DNA of 64,000 nt from Parvibaculum sp. (GTDB lineage Bacteria; Pseudomonadota; Alphaproteobacteria; Parvibaculales; Parvibaculaceae), in assembly GCA_019635965.1 (NCBI GenBank), contig JAHBYK010000004.1, positions 1-64,000 of the forward strand. The letters are read 5' to 3'. Positions within the stretch are counted from its first letter, which is position 1. Every line of letters starts with the position of its first letter. Below the pieces are notes generated by a model. The model saw nothing but the letters and a program-made list of their open reading frames with translations. It ran no database searches and was not told the origin of the DNA. Positions 18,869-29,195 of the stretch are shown in pieces. The position numbers and the translations under genes are program-made.

Positions 18869-21115
18869 ATGACCAAGGCCGTAACGCCGCCTGAGCCCGA
18901 ACACGAGATCAATCTGCGTGAGGCGCTGGAAACGCGTTATCTCGCCTATGCGCTCTCGACCATCATGCACCGGGCGCTGCCGGATGTACGCGACGGACTG
19001 AAGCCCGTGCACAGGCGGGTTCTGTTTGCGATGCGGCAGCTGCGGCTGGAACCGGGGCAGGGTTTCAAGAAGTCCGCCCGCGTGGTCGGCGACGTGATCG
19101 GCCGGTATCACCCGCATGGCGACCAGTCGGTCTATGATGCGCTGGTGCGTCTCGCGCAGGATTTTTCCGTACGTTATCCGCTGGTCGATGGACAGGGCAA
19201 TTTCGGCAATGTGGACGGCGATAACGCGGCCGCCATGCGCTACACGGAAGCGCGGCTGACCCCGGTGGCTGCGCTTCTGCTCGACGGGCTCGACGAGGAC
19301 ACGGTCGATTTCCGCGAGACCTATGACGGCGAGGACAAGGAGCCGATGGTGCTACCGGGCGCTTTCCCGCAGCTTCTCGCCAATGGAGCCGCCGGCATCG
19401 CGGTCGGTATGGCGACGAGCATCCCGCCGCATAACGCCGCCGAGCTTTGCGATGCCGCGCTTCATCTTATCAAGTATCCGAACGCCCGGACGGAGAAGCT
19501 CGTCAGTTTCGTGCAGGGCCCTGATTTTCCGACTGGCGGTATCGTGATCGAGCCGCGCGAGGCCATCATCGAGGCCTATGAGACGGGCCGCGGCGGCTTT
19601 CGGGTAAGGGCGAAATGGGAGCAGGAAGAGCTGCCCCGCGGGCTCTGGCAGATCGTCGTTACGGAAATTCCCTATCAGGTTCAGAAGTCGAAGCTGGTCG
19701 AGAAGATCGCCGAACTTCTGCAGGCAAAGAAGCTGCCTCTGCTTGAGGATGTGCGCGACGAGAGCGCCGAGGAGATCCGCCTCGTGCTGGTGCCGAAGTC
19801 GCGGACGGTCGAGCCCGAACATCTGATGGAGTCGCTGTTCCGATCGACAGAACTCGAAAGCCGGTTCCCGCTCAATCTGAATGTGCTTTCCGCCGGTCAG
19901 GTGCCGGGCGTGATGAGTCTCCGGGATGCACTTCGGGCATGGCTCGAGCATCGCAAGGAAGTGCTGGTCCGCCGCTCGAATTTCCGTCTCGACAAGATCG
20001 AGAAACGCCTTGAAGTGCTCGAAGGCTATCTCAAGGCCTATCTCAATCTTGATGAGGTGATCCGGATCATCCGGGAGGAGGACGAACCGAAGCCCGCGCT
20101 CATCAAGCGGTTCAAGCTGACGGACAATCAGGCAGAAGCCATCCTCAACATGCGCCTGCGAAGCTTGCGCAAGCTTGAGGAAATGGAGATCAAGGGCGAG
20201 CACAAGGAGCTGAGCGCCGAACAGAGGAACCTCAAGGCGCTGGTGAAGTCCGACGCCAAACAGTGGGAGCGGGTTTCCGAAGAGATCAAGGAAGTGCGCA
20301 ACACGTTCGGCCCGAAAACAAAGCTCGGTGCGCGCCGGACGCAGTTCTCCGATGCGCCGAAGGTCGAGTATGTGCCGCTCGAGGCGATGGTCGAGAAGGA
20401 GCCGATCACGGTCGTCTGTTCAAAGAAGGGCTGGATCCGCTCGATGAAGGGGCACCTTGCCGCCGATGCCGACATCAAGTTCAAGGAGGGGGATGGACCG
20501 CGCTTCACCCTTCATGCGGAGACGACCGACAAGATTTTGCTGTTTGCCACTGACGGGCGTTTCTACACCCTCGATGCGGCAAAACTGCCTGGCGGGCGCG
20601 GCCATGGCGAACCAGTCCGGCTGATGATCGATCTCGACGAGAGTCGCGACATTGTGGAGCTTTTTGTGCACCAGCCGGGGCGGAAGCTCCTTGTCGCGTC
20701 GCATGAAGGCAATGGCTTCATCGTGCCGGAGGATGAGGTTGTCGCCATGCGCCGGGCAGGGAAGCAGATTCTCAACGTCTCTGGCACCGACGAGGCGGTC
20801 GCTTGCGCCGTCGTCCAGGGCGATCATGTGGCCGTGATCGGCGAAAACCGGAAGCTGGTTATCTTCCCGCTTAATGAAGTGAACGAGATGACGCGCGGCA
20901 AGGGCGTGCGCCTTCAGCGCTACAAGGATGGCGGGCTTGGTGACATCAAGACGTTCAGCCTGAGGCAGGGCCTGATTGCCTATGACCGCTCAGACAGGGC
21001 GCGGACCTTCGATGCGTTGAAGGAATGGCTGGGGCAAAGGGCGCAAGCAGGGCGTTTGCCTCCCAAGGGCTTCCCCGTGGGCCACAAGTTCGGCGGAGGA
21101 TTCGGGGCAGTCTGA
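18869..21115 (+). CDS. parC: DNA topoisomerase IV subunit A
   Basis: Breaks and rejoins DNA to decatenate chromosomes together with ParE. The catalytic Tyr125 lies in [10 protein letters not shown]. The helix-turn-helix segment is [12 protein letters not shown], in which Gln86 and Asp90 replace the Ser80 and Glu84 of E. coli ParC. The C-terminal beta-propeller (about 500-730) has no GyrA box, which separates it from GyrA. At 748 residues it is the normal ParC length. It runs convergently into 21122-21616. Confidence 0.95.
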   Translation: MTKAVTPPEPEHEINLREALETRYLAYALSTIMHRALPDVRDGLKPVHRRVLFAMRQLRLEPGQGFKKSARVVGDVIGRYHPHGDQSVYDALVRLAQDFSVRYPLVDGQGNFGNVDGDNAAAMRYTEARLTPVAALLLDGLDEDTVDFRETYDGEDKEPMVLPGAFPQLLANGAAGIAVGMATSIPPHNAAELCDAALHLIKYPNARTEKLVSFVQGPDFPTGGIVIEPREAIIEAYETGRGGFRVRAKWEQEELPRGLWQIVVTEIPYQVQKSKLVEKIAELLQAKKLPLLEDVRDESAEEIRLVLVPKSRTVEPEHLMESLFRSTELESRFPLNLNVLSAGQVPGVMSLRDALRAWLEHRKEVLVRRSNFRLDKIEKRLEVLEGYLKAYLNLDEVIRIIREEDEPKPALIKRFKLTDNQAEAILNMRLRSLRKLEEMEIKGEHKELSAEQRNLKALVKSDAKQWERVSEEIKEVRNTFGPKTKLGARRTQFSDAPKVEYVPLEAMVEKEPITVVCSKKGWIRSMKGHLAADADIKFKEGDGPRFTLHAETTDKILLFATDGRFYTLDAAKLPGGRGHGEPVRLMIDLDESRDIVELFVHQPGRKLLVASHEGNGFIVPEDEVVAMRRAGKQILNVSGTDEAVACAVVQGDHVAVIGENRKLVIFPLNEVNEMTRGKGVRLQRYKDGGLGDIKTFSLRQGLIAYDRSDRARTFDALKEWLGQRAQAGRLPPKGFPVGHKFGGGFGAV

Positions 21116-21121
21116 TCGCGG

Positions 21122-21616
21122 TCAGTCGACCTTGATGGGCTCGCGCAATTCGTGCCCCCAGTATTGCATGAAGAGAATGTAGCGGCCGGGCTTCACGCGG
21201 CCGGTGTCGAGCGTCAGCATGTATTCGCCCGAGATTTGATGCTTTCCTTCGAGCTGATCGCGTATCGGCACGGCGATGCAGACTTCTTCATCGCGCTGGG
21301 ACTGGATGAAATTTCGATCCTCGTCGGTGAGGAACCAGCGGAAAACCTCGCAATTATTGCCTGCTTCGAGGGTGATCGGATCGCCGGTATTGTTGGCGAG
21401 GGTAACATTGACCTTGAGCGCCAACGGTCCCGCCTCCGTCCATGCCTGTTGCTGGGCGATGCGCGCAGTCAGTTCGACCGGATCGCCAAGCTGGACGCGG
21501 CCGGTGCCGACATAGAAGGCAATGACGCCCGCCATGGCCATGAAGACGAGCGACATCCGCACAAGATTGCTGCTTGCGTTGCTGGCGGCTTCTTTTGGAT
21601 CTCTCGGTGTCATCAT
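21122..21616 (-). CDS. one-helix protein of unknown function, last gene of the TRAP operon
   Basis: A 164-residue protein with one membrane helix (about 20-38, SLVFMAMAGVIAFYVG) and a roughly 120-residue domain expected in the periplasm. That domain has repeated beta-strand patterns (ALKVNVTLANNTGDPITL, SGEYMLTLDTG, GRYILFMQYWG) and two Cys. The strand pattern ending in a Gly-Arg-Tyr strand recalls the Ig-like BsuPI fold, as a guess. The ATG-ATG at 21611-21616 lies two bases past the dctM stop, so it belongs to that operon. The longer frame to 21847 overlaps dctM and is rejected. Confidence 0.7.
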   Translation of the reverse strand: MMTPRDPKEAASNASSNLVRMSLVFMAMAGVIAFYVGTGRVQLGDPVELTARIAQQQAWTEAGPLALKVNVTLANNTGDPITLEAGNNCEVFRWFLTDEDRNFIQSQRDEEVCIAVPIRDQLEGKHQISGEYMLTLDTGRVKPGRYILFMQYWGHELREPIKVD

Positions 21617-21618
21617 CT

Positions 21619-23193
21619 TTACATTGTAGCGAACAGAGCCCGCGGTAGCCATGTCGCAATGGACGGGAATATGGCGACGATTGCAATCGCCACGAGCTGC
21701 AAGCCGACAAAGGGAACGGCGCCGCGGTAGATCTGCATGGTTGTGACGCTTTCCGGCGCAACGCCACGAAGATAGAAGAGCGCGAAGCCAAAGGGCGGCG
21801 TCAGGAACGACGTCTGCAGGTTGAGCGCCATCATGACACCGAGCCATACAGGGTCGACGCCCATCATCAGCAGGATCGGTGCCACGATCGGGACGACCAC
21901 GAAGATGATCTCGATGAAGTCGAGAAAGAAGCCCAGCAGGAACATAATCGCCATGACGGTGATGATGGCTCCCGTCGTTCCGCCCGGCATCGAATTCAGG
22001 AATTCATGCACCGTATCGTCACCGCCCAGCCCACGGAAGACAAGGCTGAACAAGGCAGCGCCTATCAGGATCACGAAGACCATCGATGTTATTCGGGCCG
22101 TCGATTGCGCCACTTCGGCAACGACACCGCCGCGCCACAAACGCCAGAGCGCGGCGGCGAGGCCGATGGCGACGATTGCGCAGAGGATGTAGGCAAACCA
22201 GATGCCGATCTGATCGGAGCCGGAAATTTCGCTGCGTGCCGTGCGCAGGTCCATGAAGGATGTGAGGATCAACAGAGCGATCAGCGCGAGGGCTGCCGCG
22301 CGCACGGCGCGCTTCATGCCGCCGGTCCGTTCGCCTGCGAGCAGCGTTGCGCCGATCGCGCCGAGGGCGGCTGCCTCCGTTGGCGTCGCGATGCCGCCAA
22401 GGATCGAGCCCATCACGGCGACGATGAGCGCGACAGGCGGGATCAGGGCGCGGAGCGTGCGGCGGTAGAGTTCGGCCGTCGAGAGGCTGTCGTCATCGGG
22501 CATGGCCGGCGATGACTTCGGATCCAGCGCCGCGCGGACGATCTGATAGAGAATGTAGAGGCCGACGAGAAGGAGGCCGGGGAGGAGGGCGCCTGCGAAG
22601 AGATCACCAACCGAAAGCGTTTCCGGCGTGAATATGCCCTGCTCAAGTTGTGCACGCTGGTAGGAGTTTGCGAGCGTATCGCCGAGAAGGACAAGAACGA
22701 TCGAGGGCGGAATGATTTGTCCGAGTGTGCCGGCGGCTGCGATCGAGCCGGTTGCGAGCGAAGGGTCGTAGCCGCGCCGCAGCATGGTGGGCAGCGCGAG
22801 GAGGCTCATGGTCACGACCGTCGCGCCGACAATGCCTGTGGATGCCGCCAGCAGGGCGCCGACGATGGAGACGGAATAGCCGAGGCCGCCGCGCAACCGG
22901 CCGAACAGACGGCCCATGTTTTCCAGCAGATCTTCGGCCACCTTGGAACGCTCAAGCATTGTGCCCATGAAGACGAAGAGAGGCACGGCGATGAGAACGT
23001 CATTCGTCATGTTGCCGTAGATGCGCTGGGGCAGGGCAGCCATGAAGCCGAAGTCGAAGACGCCGAAGATGATGCCGAGCGTACCGAAGGCAAGGGCAAC
23101 GCCTGCCAGCGTGAAGGCCACGGGAAAGCCGGTCATCAGCACCGCGCAAACGGTGACGAACATCAGAATGTCGAGACTGGAGCGAAGGTCCAT
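21619..23193 (-). CDS. dctM: TRAP transporter large permease (DctM)
   Basis: Large membrane subunit of a tripartite sodium-dependent carboxylate importer. The 524 residues have about 12-14 helices and the DctM hallmarks GNMTNDVLIAVPLFVFMG, AASTGIVGATVVTM and GTLGQIIPPSIVLVLLGD. The central insertion (about 235-400) is longer than in E. coli YiaN, as is typical of the TakP/aromatic-acid type. Follows dctQ by 14 bases. Confidence 0.93.
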   Translation of the reverse strand: MDLRSSLDILMFVTVCAVLMTGFPVAFTLAGVALAFGTLGIIFGVFDFGFMAALPQRIYGNMTNDVLIAVPLFVFMGTMLERSKVAEDLLENMGRLFGRLRGGLGYSVSIVGALLAASTGIVGATVVTMSLLALPTMLRRGYDPSLATGSIAAAGTLGQIIPPSIVLVLLGDTLANSYQRAQLEQGIFTPETLSVGDLFAGALLPGLLLVGLYILYQIVRAALDPKSSPAMPDDDSLSTAELYRRTLRALIPPVALIVAVMGSILGGIATPTEAAALGAIGATLLAGERTGGMKRAVRAAALALIALLILTSFMDLRTARSEISGSDQIGIWFAYILCAIVAIGLAAALWRLWRGGVVAEVAQSTARITSMVFVILIGAALFSLVFRGLGGDDTVHEFLNSMPGGTTGAIITVMAIMFLLGFFLDFIEIIFVVVPIVAPILLMMGVDPVWLGVMMALNLQTSFLTPPFGFALFYLRGVAPESVTTMQIYRGAVPFVGLQLVAIAIVAIFPSIATWLPRALFATM

Positions 23194-23207
23194 TTAGGGT
23201 TCGGCCT

Positions 23208-23747
23208 TCAGAGAATGGGCGAGGCTTCTTCCACGGGCTTCTCCGCCCCGGAAAGAATGCGCATCGCATGAATGATCGTGGACAGACCCTGGAGTGCGAG
23301 CAAAACAACGAAGACGAGTATGACGCTCTTCAGGAGATAGACGCCCTGAATTCCGCTCGTCTCGCGGCTTCCTTCGCGCACGGCCCATGAGGCTTCGACA
23401 TAAGGCAGGGACACGGTGAAGATGAGATAACAGACGGGCCAGAGCAGGAAGAGCGTGCCCAGCAGATCCACCCAGGCTTTGGCCTGCGGCTTCATCGTCC
23501 TGTAAAAGACGTCGACGCGGACATGACCGTTGTGAAGCAGGGTATATCCGGCGACCAGCATGAAGAGCGTGCCGTGCATATAGACGATCGATTCCTGCAT
23601 GAAGATCGATCCGATGCCGAAGACATAGCGTTGCAGCACGACGATGAACTGAACCAGAACCATCAGCAGCGCGAGCCACGAAACGGCGCGGCCGATGCCC
23701 TCGTTCAAGGTGTCGATCCAGCCGGCAATGCGGGCAAGTGCGGTCAT
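23208..23747 (-). CDS. dctQ: TRAP transporter small permease (DctQ)
   Basis: Small membrane subunit of the same TRAP system. The 179 residues carry four hydrophobic segments (about 18-38, 57-75, 96-118, 140-160), with RYVFGIGSIFMQESIVYMHG after the first helix, a typical DctQ feature. It lies between the binding-protein and large-permease genes, in the order P-Q-M. Confidence 0.9.
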   Translation of the reverse strand: MTALARIAGWIDTLNEGIGRAVSWLALLMVLVQFIVVLQRYVFGIGSIFMQESIVYMHGTLFMLVAGYTLLHNGHVRVDVFYRTMKPQAKAWVDLLGTLFLLWPVCYLIFTVSLPYVEASWAVREGSRETSGIQGVYLLKSVILVFVVLLALQGLSTIIHAMRILSGAEKPVEEASPIL

Positions 23748-23765
23748 TGGCCTACCAGCCCCGCG

Positions 23766-24842
23766 TCAGCCGCGGCGCGCCTCCACAAAGCCTTCGTCGC
23801 CAATGCGCGTCCATTCGCTGGTCGTATCGAGGAAGTCACGGAAACTCTTGTAGACCTTGGCTGTGAAGGGATCTTCCTTCGCGGCGTCCTCCAGCACTTC
23901 CTGAGAGGTCTTCTTGAGCGCAGCGACAACATCGTCCGGAAAACGGCGGACTTCGACGCCGTGTTTCTCGATGAGCGTCTTGAGCGCAGCGCCGTTATGG
24001 GCGTTGTATTCTGCGAGCGTGAAGTCGTTTTCCGCGGCGCATGCGGCGCGGACGACGGCCTGCTGCGACGGGGTCAGCGAATTCCAGACATCGAGGTTGA
24101 AGCCGGCGGCGAGGCTCGAGCCCGGTTCGTGGAAGCCCGGCCAATAGTAGTATTTGGCGAGCCTGTAGAATCCGAAAGCCATATCGTTCCAGGGGCCAAC
24201 CCATTCGGCAGCGTCGATGGTGCGGTTCTGGAGCGCGGGGAAAATGTCGGGGCCTGCGAGCGTGACCGAGGCCGCGCCGAGACGGCGCATGACTTCGCCG
24301 CCAAGCCCCGGCATGCGGATCGAGAGGCCTTTCAGATCGTCCAGCGACTTGATCTCGTTGCGATACCAGCCGGGCAGCTGAACGCCGGTATTGGCGCACA
24401 TGAAGGCCTTGATCTTGAAGCGGGCGGAAAGTTCGTCCCACAGTTCCTGGCCGCCGCCATGATAGATCCAGGCGTTGATTTCGGCCGCCGTCATGCCGAA
24501 GGGAACGGCGGTAAAGAAGTTGAACGCCTTGGACTTGCCCTGCCAGTAGTATTCGGCGCCGTGATAGATGTCGGCGGCGCCGGAGGAGACCGTATCGAAA
24601 CATTCGAGTGGCGGGACGAGTTCATTCGCCGCGAAGACCTTGATGTCGATCTGGCCTTCGGTCATCTCACGGATGCGGGTGGCGAGCCGTTCCGCCGAAA
24701 CCCCGAGCCCCGGATAGTTCTTGGGCCAGGTCGTCACCATCTTGAGCTGGCGCGGCTTGGCCTGGGCGATGGCAGGCGCGGCCATGGTTGCGGCAGCAAG
24801 GCCAGTCAGGCCGGCGCCCGCCAGAAACGAACGGCGTTTCAT
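23766..24842 (-). CDS. dctP: TRAP transporter substrate-binding protein (DctP/TakP type)
   Basis: Periplasmic receptor. The N-terminus MKRRSFLAGAG followed by an Ala-rich hydrophobic stretch ending APAIAQA is a twin-arginine signal. The mature domain starts QLKMVTTWPKNYPGLGVSA and contains IRMPGLGGEVMRRLGA, with the carboxylate-binding Arg, and AAEWVGPWNDMAFGFY. These match the TakP branch, whose characterised members bind 2-oxo acids or other organic acids. The actual ligand is inferred only to class. First gene of a four-gene minus-strand operon. Confidence 0.9.
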   Translation of the reverse strand: MKRRSFLAGAGLTGLAAATMAAPAIAQAKPRQLKMVTTWPKNYPGLGVSAERLATRIREMTEGQIDIKVFAANELVPPLECFDTVSSGAADIYHGAEYYWQGKSKAFNFFTAVPFGMTAAEINAWIYHGGGQELWDELSARFKIKAFMCANTGVQLPGWYRNEIKSLDDLKGLSIRMPGLGGEVMRRLGAASVTLAGPDIFPALQNRTIDAAEWVGPWNDMAFGFYRLAKYYYWPGFHEPGSSLAAGFNLDVWNSLTPSQQAVVRAACAAENDFTLAEYNAHNGAALKTLIEKHGVEVRRFPDDVVAALKKTSQEVLEDAAKEDPFTAKVYKSFRDFLDTTSEWTRIGDEGFVEARRG

Positions 24843-24974
24843 CGATAACTCCCCGATCTACTTCCCCGGACGGCCGGCTGGCCGCCTATCCCCAAATGAA
24901 GAGGTACAAATCGCGGCCAGTATAGGCAGGCGGGCGCGGGGCGCAACGGAGACCGGAAGGGAAGGAGGCAAGGG

Positions 24975-25712
24975 CTAGCGGGGAAGCCGCCGCCAGCCTT
25001 CGGGGAACAGCGCCTCCAGAGGCGCGAAGCGGGTCTTGTAGGACATCTTGCGGGAGCCATCGACCCAGTAGCCCAGATAGACATATGGCAGTCCGAGCGC
25101 CCGGGCGCGTTCGATATGGTCGAGCACCATGAAGGTGCCGAGGCTCCGCGACGTATCCTGAGGATTGTAGAAGCTGTAGACCATGGAAAGCCCGTCATCG
25201 AGCGTGTCGGTGAGGGCGGCGGCGGCAAGCGGGGCCGCAACGCCCGATTCGACCGGCGCGCGGTATTCCACGACCCGGGTGGCAACCGTCGTGTCCTCCA
25301 CCATGGCGACATAATCGAGGCGGGACATGTCCGCCATGCCGCCTTCGGCATGGCGTGTGTCGAGGTAGCGCCGGAGGAGACCGTACTGCTCGTCGGTCGC
25401 CACCGGGGGCATGAGGCCGGACCGGAGATCGGCGTTGCGCGCAAGGATGCGGCGGAAGCTGCGGCCCGGATCGAATTCATCGACGATGACACGGACCGAA
25501 ATGCAGGCCTGACAGTTCTCGCAGGCCGGGCGGTAGGCGATGTTCTGGCTGCGCCGGAAGCCCGCCTGGGAAAGCATGTTGTTCAGCGATACCGGCTCTT
25601 CGCCGAGAAGATGCGTAAAGACCTTCTTCTCGTAGCGGCCCGGCAGATAGGGACAGGGCTGCGGCGAGGTTATGTAGAACTGTGGAAACCTGATGCGTGA
25701 CTGGTCCGTCAC
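24975..25712 (-). CDS. bpt: arginyltransferase / leucyl(aspartate)-protein transferase
   Basis: Transfers an amino acid from aminoacyl-tRNA to protein N-termini, marking them for ClpAP-type degradation in the bacterial N-end rule. The 245 residues match the Bpt/ATE1 family: [17 protein letters not shown] at the start, the Cys cluster CENCQAC with [14 protein letters not shown], and the GNAT-like [16 protein letters not shown] near the end. Bpt typically uses Leu-tRNA on Asp/Glu N-termini, which I infer here from bacterial context. Confidence 0.9.
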   Translation of the reverse strand: MTDQSRIRFPQFYITSPQPCPYLPGRYEKKVFTHLLGEEPVSLNNMLSQAGFRRSQNIAYRPACENCQACISVRVIVDEFDPGRSFRRILARNADLRSGLMPPVATDEQYGLLRRYLDTRHAEGGMADMSRLDYVAMVEDTTVATRVVEYRAPVESGVAAPLAAAALTDTLDDGLSMVYSFYNPQDTSRSLGTFMVLDHIERARALGLPYVYLGYWVDGSRKMSYKTRFAPLEALFPEGWRRLPR

Positions 25713-25769
25713 TGGTCTTCCTCGCGCTTCCCGTTGCCCCGTTGCCGGACGCCGCCGGCGCGCCCCCGG

Positions 25770-27635
25770 TCAGAGACCATAGTACCAAGGCGCGAAGAAA
25801 GAATAGGCCAGCCAGAGCAGAATGACGAGGGGGGTGCCGGTTCGCACGAAATCCCGGAATTCATAGTGACCAGGGCCCATGACCAGCAGGTTCGTCTGGT
25901 ACCCCATGGGGGTCGCAAAGGAGCAGTTCGATGCGAAGATCACCGCATAGATGAAGACGAAGGGATCGACCCCGAGCTGATTGGCTGTGCTGATCGCGAT
26001 CGGCGAGAACAGGACGGCTGTCGCATTGTTTGTCAGCACGTTTGTCGTGATCGCGGCGGCAAGAAAGAATGCGGAGAGAATGACAGGGACACTGTAGCCG
26101 GAAAAGAGATATACGGTTGCTTCGGCGATGGCGCGCGCTCCGCCTGTAGCGTCCAGAGCCGCCGCAACGGCAAGCATCGAGCCGACCATGAGGAAGATGC
26201 GCCTGTCTATTGCGCGTGCAGCCTGTCGCACATTGAGAACGCCGGTTGCGATGATCGCGCCTGCCGCCGTGACGGCGGCAATTTCAATCGGCAGAATGTT
26301 GAGCAAGACGGTTGCGACCATCAGGCCGAATATCGCCAACGCCCTATGGCCAAGTTTAGGGTCTGGCAACTCGGTTGCCGACCACTCGAGAAGCAGGACG
26401 TCGCGGTTATGGCGCAGATCCTGAACCTTGGTGCCCTTCCCGAGCACCAGAAGCACGTCGCCGGCTTCAAGGCGAATGTCGTTGAGGAGCGTGCGGATCA
26501 TGCGGCTGCGCCGCTGGATACCCAGCACGATGCAGCCAGTCTGATGGCGGAAGGCAATCTGTTCGATCGTTTGCCCGATCATACGCGAGCCGGGCGCAAC
26601 GACAGCTTCGGCGAGGATCAGTTCGCCGCCTGGCTTTGCAGGTCCGCCATTGGTTTCGACGCCCTCGGCAAATCGTTCCTCGAGCATGCCTTCAAATATG
26701 CGGGCGCCCGATCTCAATGCCTCGGTCAGCGTTTGCCGTGTTGCGGCGACAATGATGACGTCGCCGGTCATCAGCGTCACGTCCTCGAAGGGCGGCAGGA
26801 TCGGGTGTTCGCCGCGCTGGATCATGCGCACGGTCATGTCGCGGAGTTGAGGGAAGAGGCCGGCTTTGGAGCTTTCGCCAAGAAGCGGGTGACCGGCAGT
26901 GATTTCAAGCTGCGCGATATACTGTTTCCCGTCTCCGGTCGTGCTTGAGCCGGCTATGTCCAATGCGGGGCCGCCGCGATCTGGCACAAGACGGGGTACG
27001 ACGAGCGTCGAATAGAGAAAGCCGATGGATGCCAGAACGAGGCCCGGTACAACAAAGTCGAAAATGCCCATCGGTGGCAGGCCTGACGTCATGACGACGC
27101 CAGCCACGAGCAGATTGGTCGAAGAACCGATCAGTGTCGTCATGCCACCCAGGATCGAGACATAGCTTAGCGTCATCATCACTTTCGGGGTGCGAGACCC
27201 GAAGCGAAGTGCGAGCGTGGCGAGCACGGGTATGAACATCACGGCAACCGGTGTGTTGTTCAAAAACGCGCTGATGCAAGCCACCAGAAGGAACGTGAAA
27301 AATATCGTCGTGCCGGGCCGCGTCGAACCGAGATCCGCGACATAGCGCGCGGCACTGTCGAGAGCGCCCGTCTGAAACATACCGTGGCCGACGACCAGCA
27401 GTGCCAATACCGCGATCAGGGCCGGGTTGGCAAAACCCGCGAGCAGCGCCGTGGAGCCAAGCAAGTTTCGGCCATCCGCCCCGGTGAGCGGGAAGACATA
27501 AAAGAAAATCAGGAGAGCGGTGAGGATGCCGAGAGCGGAAAGTTCCAGCGAAATTCGTTCGATGCTGAAAAGGATGACCGCGGCAACGATGATGCCGTAG
27601 GTAACCCACATCTGCCAGGCGTAGACGATCTCCAT
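25770..27635 (-). CDS. SLC13 family permease with TrkA-C domains
   Basis: Inner-membrane anion transporter (dicarboxylate or sulfate type). Two membrane halves flank two RCK-C/TrkA-C regulatory domains (about 215-295 and 300-385), which contain the repeated GDVIIV and GDVLLV strands. Membrane signatures are FLNNTPVAVMFIPVL in the first half and TNVLTNNATAVLF in the second, each with the paired Asn-Thr/Asn-Asn of the ion-transporter fold. About 621 residues. A GTG two codons upstream (27641) is an alternative start. Substrate unknown. Confidence 0.86.
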   Translation of the reverse strand: MEIVYAWQMWVTYGIIVAAVILFSIERISLELSALGILTALLIFFYVFPLTGADGRNLLGSTALLAGFANPALIAVLALLVVGHGMFQTGALDSAARYVADLGSTRPGTTIFFTFLLVACISAFLNNTPVAVMFIPVLATLALRFGSRTPKVMMTLSYVSILGGMTTLIGSSTNLLVAGVVMTSGLPPMGIFDFVVPGLVLASIGFLYSTLVVPRLVPDRGGPALDIAGSSTTGDGKQYIAQLEITAGHPLLGESSKAGLFPQLRDMTVRMIQRGEHPILPPFEDVTLMTGDVIIVAATRQTLTEALRSGARIFEGMLEERFAEGVETNGGPAKPGGELILAEAVVAPGSRMIGQTIEQIAFRHQTGCIVLGIQRRSRMIRTLLNDIRLEAGDVLLVLGKGTKVQDLRHNRDVLLLEWSATELPDPKLGHRALAIFGLMVATVLLNILPIEIAAVTAAGAIIATGVLNVRQAARAIDRRIFLMVGSMLAVAAALDATGGARAIAEATVYLFSGYSVPVILSAFFLAAAITTNVLTNNATAVLFSPIAISTANQLGVDPFVFIYAVIFASNCSFATPMGYQTNLLVMGPGHYEFRDFVRTGTPLVILLWLAYSFFAPWYYGL

Positions 27636-27718
27636 GCGCACATTTTTCCCGGAGACGCTTCATGCGCGAGGCATTGCAGCGTCAAGTGTCGTTCCAATTT
27701 TGCCGAAAGGGTTATGCG

Positions 27719-28198
27719 TCAGATGTCACTGCGAATGAAAACCGTACCGCAAAGGTAGTCATGGAGACAGCGCCTCCGCTTGTTGAAAAGAGGAACCAGC
27801 AGGACCAGCGCCGTTCCCACTACGACTGTGACATAAAAAACGAGGGTTTGCAGGAATGCCTGCAGATATCCCGGCCTGTTGCCGTTCCACGCCCGCAGTT
27901 CGATGCCTTGCCAGCGCATGCCGGGTGTCGCGGAATGGCGGCCACCCAGCGTCAACGTGAAATAGGCGGCGACCAGCAGAGGGGTAAGGGCGGCGCCGGG
28001 CCAGAGAAGGCCGAAGGTCAGGATCCCGAGAATGCCGAAGATGATCGAGGCGGCGATCAGCAATACGAGGATGACGGCGAGATCGGCGACGAAGGCGAGG
28101 CAGCGGCGAACAATGATCCCGTCGAAAGCACTGTCCGGCCAGTCCGCACCACCGGCGGCAGGTGGCCATATCTCCGCTAGCCTGTTGCTTTCTCTCAT
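27719..28198 (-). CDS. RDD family membrane protein
   Basis: A 159-residue protein with three hydrophobic segments. The RDD signature Arg-x-x-Ala-Asp appears as RRCLAFVADLAVIL in the first helix, and TPGMRWQGIEL and LHDYLCGTVFI follow. Function of RDD proteins is mostly undefined, with some acting as ion transporters. The ATG at 28198 is preferred because GGGGAGG lies nine bases upstream; 28216 is the other choice. Confidence 0.8.
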   Translation of the reverse strand: MRESNRLAEIWPPAAGGADWPDSAFDGIIVRRCLAFVADLAVILVLLIAASIIFGILGILTFGLLWPGAALTPLLVAAYFTLTLGGRHSATPGMRWQGIELRAWNGNRPGYLQAFLQTLVFYVTVVVGTALVLLVPLFNKRRRCLHDYLCGTVFIRSDI

Positions 28199-28280
28199 GT
28201 TTTTCGGCCTCCCCAACTGCTGAATGTCTCACATAAGGTCAGACAGGCAGGAAGGCAAGGCAAGGCCGATCAGCCGACCG

Positions 28281-29177
28281 TCAGGGGCTGAAGCCTGGCG
28301 GTGTGACCGGGGCTTCGCGCAGCAGAACGATGGAAAGCCGGCGGTTCGCGGCCATGTAGGGGTCTTCCGGGAACAGAGGTTCCGAGTCCGCCTTGCCGAC
28401 AACCTGGTAAATCCGGTCGTTGCTCAGTCCCGCATTTTCCAGGATGCGGCGTGTCGCATTGGCGCGGTCCGATGTGAGTTCCCAATTCGAGTACCCAGCG
28501 CGCCCGGCGACCGGGTTGGCATCGGTGTGACCGGAAACGCTGACCCGGTTCGGCAGCTTGATGAGAATCTTCGCAACTTCGTCGATCAGCTTGCGCGTAC
28601 GCTCATAGGGCTCCGCCAATCCCGAAGGAAACATGGAGCGGCCGTCCTGATCGACGATCTGGATGCGCAGACCTTCGGGGGTTTCGTCGATGATGACGTT
28701 GCGCGAGAGTTCCGCAAGATCGGGATTTTCGCGCATCGACTGCCGGATGCTTTCGGCGGCACTGCGGAAGTTCTGTTCGTCCCTCGCGGACTTCTCCTTC
28801 ATGAGCTTGTCCATCTGGGCCGCCTTGGCCGCTTCCTCGCGTTCGACTTCCGGGCTGCGGGGCTGCGCCGGCGTCGAGATCGTCATCACGACCTGCGGCT
28901 TGGTGCCCGGCATGCGCGAGCCTTCCTGATCGAAGGCTGTGCCGCCCATGATGCCGCCTGCGCCGCTGGTCGAGCGGCTGACATTGGACGGGGCAAAATA
29001 GTCGGCCAGACCCTGCTTCTGCTCCGGCGTGGTCATGCTGATGAGCCACATGAGCAGGAAGAAGGCCATCATGGCCGTCACGAAGTCGGCGTAAGCGATC
29101 TTCCACGCGCCGCCATGATGGCCGTGAACGACTTTCTTGACCTTCTTTAGGATTATCGGCTGTTCGTTGGTGGCCAT
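28281..29177 (-). CDS. motB: flagellar motor stator protein MotB
   Basis: Stator subunit that anchors MotA to peptidoglycan and carries the proton-binding Asp. The 298 residues start with a basic segment, then one membrane helix AYADFVTAMMAFFLLMWL with the critical Asp, a plug region, and an OmpA-like peptidoglycan-binding domain (about 165-290) with VSVSGHTDANP and NRRLSIVLL. It follows motA by 18 bases. Confidence 0.95.
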   Translation of the reverse strand: MATNEQPIILKKVKKVVHGHHGGAWKIAYADFVTAMMAFFLLMWLISMTTPEQKQGLADYFAPSNVSRSTSGAGGIMGGTAFDQEGSRMPGTKPQVVMTISTPAQPRSPEVEREEAAKAAQMDKLMKEKSARDEQNFRSAAESIRQSMRENPDLAELSRNVIIDETPEGLRIQIVDQDGRSMFPSGLAEPYERTRKLIDEVAKILIKLPNRVSVSGHTDANPVAGRAGYSNWELTSDRANATRRILENAGLSNDRIYQVVGKADSEPLFPEDPYMAANRRLSIVLLREAPVTPPGFSP

Positions 29178-29195
29178 TTGTACCCGCTCCGCGGC

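Noticed and set aside
23523-24848. 441-codon plus-strand frame opposite dctQ and dctP
   Set aside because: The minus strand carries clear TRAP proteins with a Tat signal and binding-protein motifs. The plus frame is a shadow.
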